DNA of 64,000 nt, from contig CASBPS010000114.1 of the NCBI GenBank assembly GCA_949126835.1, positions 62,001-126,000 on the forward strand. Reading direction: 5' to 3'. Of the stretch, positions 10,526 to 22,205 are shown one piece after another. The notes beneath the pieces were generated by a model, which did no database searches, had not been told where the DNA came from, and worked only from the letters and a program-made list of their open reading frames with translations. The translations under genes and the position numbers were made by a program. The first letter of the stretch is position 1. Each line of letters starts with the position of its first letter. Origin of the DNA: Anisus vortex. Taxonomy: Eukaryota > Mollusca > Gastropoda > Planorbidae.

Positions 10526-11564
10526 TGTTGAACCAAATACATTTACTTCTTACCAAATGCTAAAACAGTTAAATATTAAACCTTTATATAGTTTCATAGA
10601 AACCTTAAATAGAATATTGAGTTTTATTTTTAAAAGGTTTCATTTTTTGATTAAACTTTTGAAAAAAATGGTTTTCACCAAACTACACACTGCATTGTCC
10701 TATTTATATATACGTTTATAAACATATTTATATGGAAAACAATTGACTTATCATGTTCTCTCATAAAAGACTATTACTGTTAATCAAATAATAGCCCCAA
10801 GCTAAAGACAAGTGAATGTATTTTTTAGGGAAGAACAATTACCTCGCTGAAATTTTTAATGTCAAACAATTGACTTTTAATATTAGGAAAAAAAAACAAG
10901 AAACAAGAAAAAAATTACATTAGACTTTATGTTAGTACAAAATGTTAAGTAAATTGTAATAGATCTATACGAATGTACACAAATAGATAGTCTAGTTAAA
11001 TTTAAAATAAATGAAACAGAATAATTTAATAGATATTTTGTATGTAATTGTTAATCAAAATTTTACAGCTGTAGGCATTAAAAAATAATTGCATTTTAAT
11101 ATCTTTATAAACCAATTTCATTTCTTGTGTGATTAATTTTAAATTTTATGAATTTGTGTTGCAATCACGACAAAAGTTTTGTTTTTATTTTAATAGGATT
11201 GGTTTATTTATCGCTGTTTTTTTTTATTGTTTTAACTTGTAAATAATTTAGGATCTGTTAACGCAGAAATAAATAGTGCTTACTTTAACAGAGATCTTGT
11301 CTTCTATGTTAATAAACTTCAATGATGTAGCAACACGCAGATCCAAAGCCCAAAGAAAACGACGATCAATCTTGGGGGCAATCACTTGGTTTTTATTCTG
11401 GTATTATCAATGTTCAGCAAACAGACACGTTGTTTATCTCACAAAGTCACATATCTCAAATACTACACAGCTCAACTATTGTCGCATACGTCCGTAACGA
11501 CTTTCTCAGATCTCCAAGTAAACTTTGTTGTTTACCAATACAAAAACTTCAAACCACATTGAAC
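10526..11564. other. Upstream flank of the SMB gene
   Basis: Strongly AT-rich DNA with no supported gene. The proximal part should hold the promoter of the minus-strand SMB gene, but no clear core element can be assigned. The 73- and 98-codon plus frames near 11276-11726 run into the satellite and look spurious. Confidence 0.5.
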
Positions 11565-12464
11565 TATGGAATCATTCCCAAAATAAAGACTCTCTCCTCT
11601 CTCCCTAATCATTCCCAAAATAAAGACTCTCTCTCTCCTCTCCCTAATCATTCCCAAAAAAAGACTCTCTCTTCTCTCTCCCTAATCATTCCCAAAATAA
11701 ATACTCTCTCTCTCCTCTCTCCCTAAATATTCCCAAAATAAAGACTCTCTCTCTTCTCTCCCTAATCATTCCCAAAATAAAGACTCTCTCTCTCCTCTCT
11801 CCCTAATCATTTCCAAAATAAAGACACTCTCTCTCCTCTCTCCCTAATCATTTCCAAAATAAAGTCTCTCTCTTTCTCCCTAATCATTCCCAAAATAAAG
11901 ACTCTCTCTCTCCCTAATCATTCTCAAAATAAAGACTCTCTCCTCTCTCCCTAGTCATTCCCAAAATAAAGACTCTATTTCTCCTCTCTCCCTAATTATT
12001 CCCAAAATAAAGACTCTCTCTCTCCTCTCTCCATAATCATTCCCAAAATAAAGACTCTCTCTCTCCTCTCTCCCTAATCATTCCCAAAATAAAGTCTAAC
12101 TCCCCTCTCTCCCTAATCATTCCCAATATAAAGACTCTCCCTCTCCTCTCTCCCTAATCATTTCCAAAATAAAGACTCTCTCTCTCTCCTCACTCCCTAA
12201 TCATTCCCAAAATAAAGACTCTCTCTCTTCTCTCCCTAATCATTCCCAAAATAAAGACTATCTCTCCTCTCTCCCTAATCATTCCCAAAAAAAAGACTCT
12301 CTCTCTCCTCTCTCCCTAAAGACTCTCTCTATCCTCTCTCCCTAATCATTCCCAAAATAAAGACTCTCTCTCTCCTCTCTCCCTAATCATTCTCAAAATA
12401 AAACTCTCTCTCCTCTCTCCCTAATCATTCCAAAAATAAAGACTCTCTCTCCTCTCTCCCTAAT
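11565..12464. repeat. CT-rich minisatellite, about 41 bp x about 22
   Basis: Repeats of CCCTAATCATTCCCAAAATA followed by AAGACTCTCTCTCTCCTCTCT with small length changes in the CT run. One strand is almost purely pyrimidine within each CT segment, so H-DNA formation is conceivable. Confidence 0.95.
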
Positions 12465-13648
12465 TCTCTTTACACTTACACTTTCTTGATTAATTTCTTT
12501 GCTGGAACAACTGATCTCCAGCAAACTCGATTCTAAAGAAAGCCTTTTTCAGTTCACTTCATGAAAAGTTAATTTAAAATATATACACATATTTATTATC
12601 AGTGCTAAATAATTTCAGTTATATATTCTTATTTTTTTTTTGTAAAAGTTACTTTTTATAAAGTATTTTGTTTGATTCGTTTTTTATTTAAAGATAAATT
12701 TATTACATTTATATATTTTTTTTTGTTTTTTGGTAAAATATAATGAGTAATTAAGTCCTTTTAGATAAGTAAGCAGCATTAACTAATAAATTCAATGGGA
12801 TTGTGAAGCTTTCACATTGACCAGCCAGGTGCTCATCAGAGTTTGGAAAAACAACATTGACATTTAGCCTGACTTTTTGTATACATTACTGACGCTCCTT
12901 CTGCCTGAATTAGAGCCCAAGGCACTCGGTCAGACAATAACACCGTTAGACCGTCTAAAATGTGAAAACGGATTGCTCTTTTATTACTAGACTATACACA
13001 ATTAAGTAAATCGTAAAACAGATTTTCAAAATGTTCATTTTATTTTGTTTATATAGTAATATTAAGAAAAAAAAAACAGAGTCTGCTTATCTTGCAAATT
13101 TGCAGGCGAATAATTAAAAATATTCAATTTCATCATCCACGGATTTGTTTATCTGAAAACGTGTTAGTTCTGGTGAACAATTTTGTGTGTGGTAATGGAC
13201 TCAGTATACGGATGTGGATAAATTCAGTTGCAGATACTCGGACCTGGAAATAGAACAAGGACAAAAAGTATAAGATAATATTAAGATAAATATGCTTTAC
13301 ATTGATATAATAATATATTGATGTTATCAAAGCTAGCAAGTCCAATGATAATAACTTCAGAAACTTACTGTGAAAGTACATCTTCAACCAATAGACTTGT
13401 GTACCACTTAATATTTATTCTCATTCCAACATTCACTCCCTATTCAAACACCTCCACGAGACATCCATGGAAGAACAATGTAAGCTTTGCCCAGCCAGTA
13501 ACATAAACAATTACACAGAGCTATCAGGTCACTTAGTCCGGTCAACACGATACAGTAATACAGTCTGATGTGTGTCAGTAAGTCATGTTACTGAACTTTC
13601 ATTAATCAAAATCAGTTTGTTAGCTCCCTCAGTACCTATTTAGTAATC
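12465..13648. other. Intergenic AT-rich region
   Basis: No gene is supported. A somewhat GC-richer stretch at 12790-12960 may be an old repeat. The 84-codon minus frame at 13133-13387 is low-complexity. Confidence 0.45.
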
Positions 13649-14702
13649 ACGAACATACACTCAAGATGACAGACTTATTACACTGGATATGAACCTACAC
13701 TAAAGATGACATACTTATTACACTGGATAGGAAAATACACTAAAGATGACAGACATATTACACTGGGTGATTATGAACATACTCTAAAGATGACATACTT
13801 ATTACACTGGATGATTATGAACATACACCAAAGATGACAGACTTATTACACTGGATATGAACATACACTAAAGATGACAGACTTATTACGCTGGATATGA
13901 ACATACACTAAAGAGGACAAACTTATTACACTGGATATGAACATACACTAAAGATGACAACAGACTTATTACATTGGATATGAACATACACTAAAGATGA
14001 TATACTTATTACACTGGATATGAACATACACTAAAGATGACATACTTATTACATTGGAAATGAACACACACTAAAGATAACAGACTTATTACAGTGGATA
14101 TGAACATACACTAAAGATGACAGACTTATTACAATGGATATGAACATACATTAAAGATGATAGACTTATTACACTGGATATGAACATACACTAAAGATGA
14201 CATACTTATTACACTGGATATGAACATACACTAAAGATGACATACTTATTACATTGGAAATGAACACACACTAAAGATAACAGACTTATTACAGTGGATA
14301 TGAACATACACTAAAGATGACATACTTATTACATTGGAAATGAACACACACTAAAGATAACAGACTTATTACAGTGGATATGAACATACACTAAAGATGA
14401 CAGACTTATTACAATGGATATGAACATACATTAAAGATGAGAGACTTATTACACTGGATATGAACATACACTAAAGATGACAGACTTATTACAGTGGATA
14501 TGAACATACACTAAAGATGACAGACTTATTACAGTGGATATGAACATACACTAAAGATGACAGACTTATTACATTGGATATAAACATACACTAAAGATGA
14601 CAGACTTATTACACTGGATATGAACATACACTAAAGATGACATACCTATTAAACTGGATATGAACATACATTAAAGATGACAGACGTATTACACTGGATA
14701 TA
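13649..14702. repeat. 40-bp satellite array, about 26 units
   Basis: The unit is TGAACATACACTAAAGATGA followed by CAGACTTATTACACTGGATA. A variant pair (GAAATGAACACACACTAAAG then ATAACAGACTTATTACAGTG) recurs near 14058, 14238 and 14338, which shows block-wise, higher-order duplication within the array. Confidence 0.95.
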
Positions 14703-16392
14703 TTTCCTTGACAAAGTAGTTTGTACCGGAAACGACCTGAGTTTTAAAACTTACAATTGTGTACTCTGCAAATGTCGTGTTGACCTTTTCTTCTAATTCA
14801 CTGCGAACAATGAATACAACCAATAAGAAAGCAAATTAGAAAATCTCATTGCATGCAACTAAAGAAATAAATATCATTAATGTTTATATCACTATAAGCC
14901 AATGGTGTATATTAATCGCAGTATTTATATTAGATATAGGTCTAAGCTAATATGATAACAAAAATTCTAAACATTGAAACTTGTTTTCATAAATGCAGTG
15001 CTTATTTATACTAATATTATTAATATAACTAAGCTGTAGGCATACACAGTAAAGTAACATAGTATAAAATGAGTATATGAACAATAAATAGCATTTTAAA
15101 TAGTTATACATCTTTGTAGCCTAAGTGTAGAAGTCTTAAAACTAATTTGCAATTACTTTCTTATATGTTGCAATATAAATCGTTGTAGTTATAATTTTAC
15201 TTTTTCTTACTTAACCTAGCCTAATAGGCTAGAATTAGACTAGTAGCCTATAAAATATGCCTAGTAGGCCTACCTATAGACTACTATAGAGCCGGCTAGA
15301 GCTAGAGCAGTAGAAACATAGTTATAGGCCTATATAAATGATAAATATGTAGGATATTTAGGCCTATAGCCCTATTATTTACTGGAGCATAGTCATAGCA
15401 TAGATCTATTGCCCTATTGCATTATCTATTGAATCGGCCTGTCATATAGCTTACATTATAGGCCTACAATATACTCTGGTGTAGGCCTATTATAGTATAT
15501 TTATGTAGCCTAGGCTATTAAAGGTTTAAACTAAAACTATTTACTATACTAGGCTATATGGCCTGGCCTAGGCATAACTTAGCCTATACATAATAGGCCT
15601 AATAATTTAAGCCTCTTGAAATGTCACTATATTATTGAATATATAAAAAAAAGGCCATTGCTTATATAAATGTAGCCTATAATTTAAGCTTATTATATAT
15701 GCCAGATAATAGGGACATATTATAAGGCTAAGGAATAGGACTATTTATATAATAGCTTAAGTAGGCCTACAGACACATTACGGCCTACATATATTATATC
15801 ATTAGCGAGTAAAAAAAATAAAAATGTTCTATATATGTCAGTGAGTTACGCCCATTTCCCGGGTCAAAGTAAAATGGTCTGAATGGCGGATGTTGCAGTT
15901 GGTAGCCTTCTGTCAAGTGACAAGACTTTTGAAATACCCATTAGCTCACGTGATTTCAAGTAGTCTTAACATCCTGCTCATGGTGTATCACATTTTACTC
16001 ACACTACAACGATGTTGTGACCTTGATAAATTACTGCCTACGTGACAATATCCTCTTGGCTGCACATTAAGAGCATATAAAAAAATCAACATTTAAAACA
16101 ACTGAAACAAAATGAAGAAATATCTTTAGCAAAAATAGCTCTCCTAAACAAAGTGGATTAGAGTGTTTATTTCTGATCCGCTAAGTAGGCCTACTACTTA
16201 AAATCAGCATCCGTCAACAAGGAGTATTATAAATGAAGAGCATTTTCTAGTGTTATTTTGTTGTCCTTTTTTACACTAAATAATAGATAAACTAGAACAA
16301 GTGTTTTATTATTTATATATATATATATTAATTTAAAAAATTTCCATCACTTGAAATAATAACGAGTAATTGGCGTTCAACTTAACTGGCGA
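14703..16392. other. Intergenic region with a TAGGCC-rich segment
   Basis: 15200-15800 is dense in TAGGCC, GGCCTA and CTAGGC palindromic words without a fixed repeat period. The flanks are AT-rich. No coding sequence is supported. Confidence 0.6.
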
Positions 16393-16672
16393 CAGTGGCG
16401 TACCGAGGGCTGGTGTCACCTGGTGCGGTAAACTTTGGGTGTCACCCCCCCCCCCATTCACCATAGTTTTTGTCTCCTTAAAACAAGTCTACAGTTCATT
16501 GATGACAAAAACAATAACAATATTGATTTAATATTAGAAAGTAAAAGCAATAAAAAACTAAAACAACCGTACTATTAGTTATTTGTACATTAAAAGTACT
16601 TTATTTAAATAGTTCCTTTCCTGCTCTTCAAAACTGCAAACTTGCCAAATACCTCATCAAAATCTATATCAT

Positions 16673-17014
16673 TCACAGTATCCCTTTCAATCGATAACAT
16701 AGCCAGATCAGAAAGTCTTGATTGTCCCATGGTAAATAGCTTTTTATAAGCTTTAGTTTTGAAAAGCTCCATTCACATGAAGCCACAGACACACATACCG
16801 TTAGAAATAATTGAAGGCCTAGCGAGAGTGTTGGAAGAGACTCTATGAAATCCCATTTAGCTATGAATTTCAAAATATCTAATATTGACCAGACCATGGC
16901 CGTTTTTTTAGGTCTAGCTGCTTTTAGGTATCGTCTAAGCCGTGGTATTTCTTTTAAGAGCTCATCTTCGGATAGCTCATCGTAGAAAGATGTTAATTTG
17001 AGAACGGATACCAA
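16673..17014 (-). pseudogene. hAT transposase C-terminal dimerisation fragment
   Basis: 113 codons open. The stretch VSVASCEWSFSKLKLIKSYL matches the conserved hAT dimerisation motif seen in ZMYM1/DUF4371-type transposases, where VSVASCERSFSKLKLIK is typical. Upstream (17650-17930, same strand) the readable remnant NGEKIMRSWVVYS, then a stop, then YCFCCRLF, corresponds to the TTF zinc finger. The coding region is interrupted by the plus-strand LINE at 17337-17630. Confidence 0.85.
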
Positions 17015-17336
17015 TAACTATTCTTCACTTGCTGACAGCAGAATCTTGGACTGAACAGCCTCAAACATATCTGCAGCTTTCTTAAACGCTGTTGATCTGA
17101 TATGGAAATCAGAATGAAAGCGATCAATACACTCTAGCGTCTCCCGACTAGGATAAAAGATAAGATACAGATGCTTTCCCTGTGCATGTACTTATCTTTG
17201 GTCTCATTAGATGCTCTTTCAGCACTGGGTCATATTTGGAAAGCATCTCAACTATCTCAAGAAAGTTTCCTTTATTCGCAAGAAACAATGTAGATATAAT
17301 ATCTAGCAACCTGTGTAGAATATCCCTCAACTTTTA

Positions 17337-17630
17337 TTATCCCTATCCATTAAGGCTTGTGTCCGCTGGCGAACGTGCTTTCACCAACGCGGGACCGTCC
17401 GCTTGGAATCACCTCCCACTACAGCTTCGCCAGAGCCATAGCTTCGATACCTTCAGAAGCCGACTGAAGACTCACCTATTTCGTTAGCAATATTTGTGTA
17501 TACATATTTTCATTTTCGTCTGTTGTTCGTTGGCTGTGTTATGTAACTGTCGTTTCAGCGCATAGAACTGTTATCAACGGGATATGCGTCATATAAGCAT
17601 CAATATTATTATTATTATTATTAATACTTT
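17337..17630 (+). mobile_element. L2/CR1-like LINE 3' end nested in the hAT
   Basis: The plus strand encodes the end of a reverse-transcriptase protein (GERAFTNAGPSAWNHLPL, then TFRSRLKTHLFR and a stop). A 3' UTR follows, with a CGCATA...TATGCG stem and an ATT-repeat end. The 3' tail matches the SINE at 28000-28160. Confidence 0.8.
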
Positions 17631-18613
17631 CAACATCATTTGTTTAGTGCAGCTTAAGTCCTGCTGCCAATGTTTAGAGTTTTTTTAAGGCAACATAGGC
17701 GGTCTTCTGATGTCTTATGATATGTAGTTTTGAATTCAGTTTCCACCACTTATCAAACCCGGAAACAAATTTAGATGTTGTATCGGTAACATCAACAGCA
17801 AACAATCTGCAGCAAAAACAGTATTATTTCTCACTGACAAGTGAGTAAACCACCCATGAACGCATTATTTTCTCGCCATTAAGCATTACCTTGTCGAACC
17901 ATTGATTTGCATTTTGTCTTGTCACAACACTGAAAGGGCCATCTTTGTTCTGAAAAAAAATGAACTCCTTCTTTTAATTATTTCAACCCGAAAATAAATC
18001 CGGAACTGGTATATTCCAGTAAAAAGCATCTGATAGAGTATCCAATTTTTCTTTTTAACGTCACTCATTATGACATTAGACAAATCTTGTTTCGAATCAA
18101 CATTATCAACATTAACTTCTTTTACCAAATCATCCAGGCATATTACTTGTGTTTCCACATCATCTTCTTCCAATTTCTGCTCTATTTGCTCTTCTAAAGA
18201 ATGCATGCTGTTAGCATGGGAAGAATCAGTATATATCTTTTGACCACAGCAGTTTATAGGATCCTGATAGCGACACACCAACACATTCACATAACGCTTT
18301 GCCTCGATGTCATCTAGAACCCATACTTTGGAATCGTATTTACGGACGTTAAGAGAATCGAGCTAGTTTAGCAGTCTCATTCAAATAAGCACAAGACTGC
18401 ATGCAGTATGGTGATGACACATCATGATGGCTGATGCTAGTCATTTTAATTGATTTGATTATGATCTGCTTTTCCTTGTGTTATCGGACTAGAAGAGCAG
18501 TGCGTGGTCTGTAAAAATAATCATGTTTTTAAATATTGATTTTTTTCATTCGGGTGTCACCCCCTGAAAGGGTGTCACCCGGTGCGGTCCGCACCCCCCT
18601 CGGTACGCCACTG

Positions 18614-19270
18614 ACAGGTGATGGTCATAAACAAAGACCAGTTTCTTTCATTCACAATAACAACACGCCCATTGGCTACATCACATGATCAAGGGAAATA
18701 ACTATTAAATTACTGTCATATCTTACATGTTTCAGACACCTCGTCTATATAGAATAATATTGAGTCCTGTTAGTATCCATGTCTAGTTTTGCTTCATGAG
18801 CAGTTATTTATAAATGATGTTTACTTGTTCCAGCAACCCATTCCATAGGCTAATGAAAATAAAAAAAAATATATATGCGTTTGTTCTTGCATATGACATT
18901 AAAAAAAATGTTTTAATCCCAATGTCTTCCTAAGTATTTCAATAGATTTCTGTTGTGTTGTATTTCTAAGCTAGAAGACTATGTGTCTGTGTATTAACTT
19001 TTCAGGTAATTTTGGATTGTTTTCTTTGGTTTGATAGAACATGAAATAGCTCCTGGCTACTACTTCATTATGATGTCAATACAACATGGTCATAAAATTC
19101 AAGCTAACCAGTTTTTTCATTGAATTCATTGTATGGTTTGATGTATATAACCCATGAAAATACTACTTTTTAATTGAAAAAGCTAGGTTTGATTCTTTAC
19201 CTTTAATTTATTGTAAAACACGTTTCCAAATTTGCGAGTCTAATTATGTTTTTCACAAAAGACATTGGAT
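18614..19270. other. Duplicated 3' flank of a receptor tail exon
   Basis: No coding sequence. From about 18930 the DNA resembles 35020-35350 (shared TGTATTTCTAAG, TATAACCCATGAAAA/TATAGCCCATGAAAA, TAATTATGTTTT). It therefore belongs to the duplicated segment that also includes the tail exons at 20005-20290 and 36048-36278. Confidence 0.6.
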
Positions 19271-19274
19271 TGTA

Positions 19275-19512
19275 AGTAAAAAAAACTAAAGTACCTGTCG
19301 GACCAAATTGATCCATAGGTCCGATGAAGCAGCGTTCGCCAGTTTCTGTGGTAGGTAATTGTGTTACACAGGTTAGGCACCCATCAGGGCTGGGTAGACT
19401 CAGGGACACTCTCCAGACCCGGGAAAAAATCCTAGCCTGCACCAGGATTTGAACCCGGGTACTTCGGCTCGGCAGTCGAACGCGCTGCTGCTCGGCTACC
19501 GTGCCCCCATTT
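19275..19512 (-). mobile_element. tRNA-derived SINE, family S1
   Basis: The minus strand starts GGGGGCACGGTAGCCGAGC, with box A (TAGCCGAGCAGC) and box B (GGGTTCAAATCC, 19445-19456), then a conserved body (CCTGAGTCTACCCAGC, then CTGATGGGTGCC). The body is shared with 53240-53520 and partly with 56065-56250. The extra body and the split tRNA head make it a SINE and not a tRNA gene. Confidence 0.8.
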
Positions 19513-19768
19513 GATTGAATCTTTGAAATAAGCTTATGCCTTTTATCGTGGATGCCTACAGTTTGTGTGCCAGTTATTTGTTGTTTTGTCCTACTGCAAG
19601 TTCATTGAACATCAAAGTAATTCGAACGCGCTGCTGCTCGGCTACCGTGCCCCCATTTGATTGAATCTTTGAAATAAGCTTATGCCTTTTATCGTGGATG
19701 CCTACAGTTTGTGTGCCAGTTATTTGTTGTTTTGTCCTACTGCAAGTTCATTGAACATCAAAGTAATT
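19477..19768. repeat. 146-bp tandem duplication including a SINE head
   Basis: 19477-19622 and 19623-19768 are virtually identical. The duplicated unit includes the first bases of the SINE and downstream unique DNA, so it arose after SINE insertion. A TTCG/TCG microhomology lies at the junction. Confidence 0.9.
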
Positions 19769-20004
19769 CGTTGCTCACATTTAGAACAATTAAACAATAA
19801 AATAAGTAAATGTTATAACTTTTTGACTGGAGAAAATACAGATGGAAATAAGCCTTTTTATTTATACAGTTTATTTACATACAGACACAGCAATTTATGA
19901 AATACATTAACAAAACCTAAAGGATAACTCTAAAATGACTACTTGAACAATAGTTTAAAAATAAATGCGTCTTTTCTATAAAGTTTGACTTTCCATGCTA
20001 TTTT

Positions 20005-20290
20005 GATATGTGTCTTTATCTAGTTCTTTTATTTGTAGTTGACATTCTTCAATAGTATTGTAATGTTTGTTTTCTGTAATATAAGATTGTCTGTGCTGTT
20101 GATAGTTTTGTATTTCATTGATAGACTCATCATGTCTGTTATAAGTATATTTCTTTTAGCTTGATTATAGCCAAACATCTACGCCGCATACACAACACAA
20201 TGAATATAATGACTGCTATTATTCCTACAGCACCCAGAGTAATACCAACTCCAACACTATTTTTTGTTGTCTGCATCAACAGCCAAGGTA
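20005..20290 (-). pseudogene. Frameshifted TM/tail exon related to gene A
   Basis: The minus strand reads TTKNSVGVGITLGAVGIIAV..., then a basic stop-transfer (MRRRCLAIIKLKE), clearly paralogous to the last exon of gene A. After KLKE the frame hits a stop. Shifting one base recovers YTYNRHDESINEIQNYQ, then HYNTIEECQLQIKELDKD. The YNR, Y-x-T-I and E-C positions are conserved, so the tail was once translated. The upstream acceptor is doubtful and no cognate EGF exons of its own are present. It shares 3' flanking sequence with the exon at 36048-36278. Confidence 0.75.
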
Positions 20291-21924
20291 AAAAAACAAT
20301 AAAAACTCAAGAACAGAAAAATACTTTAATTTCTCTTAAGATGAAAAACAACAACATTAATATAATATGATTATAATATATTTTTTAAGTTAGGAATAAA
20401 AACGTAAGTTTAAATACACTAACATAAAACGCATGACCAAATTGTAAATATGTTGTGTTCATTCTTTCTTTATTCCCATTGTTCACGTTTTCAGAGAAAT
20501 CTTGGGGATTAGTGAGCAGAAAAACATGTAAGTAATATTTAGGTAGATTAACTAAAGGCAACACTTTTCTGATTCAAAAAAAGCTATTTAAATTTAATTA
20601 AATAATCATAATCAATGGAACTAATAAAACTTAAGGATTGTCAATTAATTAAAAGAAAATAAAAGTATGCATTGTAACTGACGACTCAAAAATTCTCACA
20701 TGACGCAATGATAATGAAACAATGATATTTTTCAGAACTGACGAAGCATATGCTTCATTCATTTGATTTGTCCAATTTTTGTAAAGATTTATATCATCAA
20801 TTAGTTTATTCTTAGCCTAGATACTATATCCGTGCTCTTAGTTGTATTTTAAATGCGCTCTGAGCTTACATTACGTTTGTTATTTTTCTTATTATTACAA
20901 ACAAGATATTCAAAGATAAATATGTTTTTAAAAAGTAGAAAACCACCAATCAAGATTTGAGGGAGAATATCATCTGCGATTTTGGAAAGTTCACTGGTAA
21001 AATTACATACTTAAATTCTAAATAAAAAAACAACAACTATAAATTTAAATGGAATCTAGAACATTACTACCCATATGATGGAAGTGGGAAATAAGAAACC
21101 AGTCATCTCAAGATAGCCCCATGAACTGTGTATCAAACAGTCTCTTTTAACCAAAGTCAAACTCCAAGCATTGTCAAACAACTAAGTAACTTGAAGCCAA
21201 GCATGTAGCCCAGATATCAACTATGACAAACAGTGAAGTGTAAGACCACTGGACATGTGGAGAAGAAGAAGTCAAGGCTGCGAACAAAACCTGGCACCAA
21301 CTGTTCGGTTTCACCCAGTATTGTGTGTGACAACATATAATTGTATTGTTGTATTATGAGCCACAGGGAGAGACAATAGAAATGTCTTCAATATTAGATC
21401 TATTGTTATTATTGAACTGTGTAACAACAAAACCATTATATCATGAAATGCCAGTAAATATATTTATAATAAACGTCATCCATGTTCAACTTCCTTGGCC
21501 ATGCATAAATATTGTGATAGAAATTAATTTAAAAAGAATAGTAAAGAATGACTCTAAAATATTTTATAAATCAACATATCCCTATGAAACTTACCAAAGA
21601 ACACAATTCGGGTATAATGAATTTTTGTATGCAACAAGCGAGAACTAGTTAAGTTAAAATAAATAGTGTGTCCGTCAGATGGTTTATTTCATACCTCTTT
21701 TACCTCTATACATTATGTTATGCAAATATGTTATTTCATAGATTGACATTTTAATTGATTGTGCTATACAGAGCTATACGTCACACTGTAATGTTGCATC
21801 AGCAATATAAAACACACAGGATATAAATATAAAATCTAAAGATTCTAAACAAATTGTCTAAATAATGTTACATTACTTAAGATTTCTTCTCTCCGTGCCA
21901 TAAAGTTATTTTGTAATTTTTATT
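20291..21924. other. Intergenic region 3' of gene A
   Basis: No supported gene. A 100-codon plus frame at 21346-21648 has no recognisable family and AT-biased composition. Confidence 0.45.
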
Positions 21925-22205
21925 TTATTTATTTCGACATTCTTGAATAGTTGCGTATTGTGTGAATTCCAAGAGATCTGATTGGTTATGTTGTTCATTG
22001 TTATGTATTTCACTGACGGGCTCATTAGGTCTGTTATAAACATGTGGTTTAGTTTCTGGTCGCTTTATTATAGTCAAGCGTCTACCCACAATACACAACA
22101 CAATGCATATAATGACTGCAATAAATATTATAACACCCAGACAAATTCCAATTCCAATGCCGATATAACTTGATGACGACATCTGTGTATCCTCAGACAA
22201 AGTTT
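21925..22205 (-). CDS. Gene A exon 12: TM helix and cytoplasmic tail
   Basis: After ETLSEDTQMSSSS comes a helix of about 28 residues (YIGIGIGICLGVIIFIAVII then CIVLCIVG), the stop-transfer RRLTIIKR, and a tail with HVYNRPNEP (Y614) and FTQYATIQEC (Y641). TQYATI is close to an ITIM (S/I/V/L-x-Y-x-x-I/V/L) but has Thr at position -2. The related exon at 20005-20290 keeps YNR and HYNTIEEC, so both tyrosine sites look conserved. Confidence 0.85.

Larger units (their letters stand above)
16393..18613 (-). mobile_element. Decayed hAT-type DNA transposon (2.2 kb)
   Basis: The terminal inverted repeats are CAGTGGCGTACCGAGGG at 16393 and its complement ending at 18613, extended by related GGTGTCACC/GGTGCGG blocks. 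The flanking 8 bp, ACTGGCGA on the left and ACAGGTGA on the right, match at 6 of 8 positions and fit a diverged hAT target duplication. The minus strand carries transposase remnants: a TTF/BED-like zinc-finger segment near 17650-17930 and the C-terminal hAT dimerisation region (next entry). Stops and a nested LINE show that it is inactive. Confidence 0.85.

Noticed and set aside
19440..19512. tRNA-like box A and box B, possible tRNA gene.
   Set aside because: A non-tRNA body follows that is shared with other dispersed copies, so it is a SINE.
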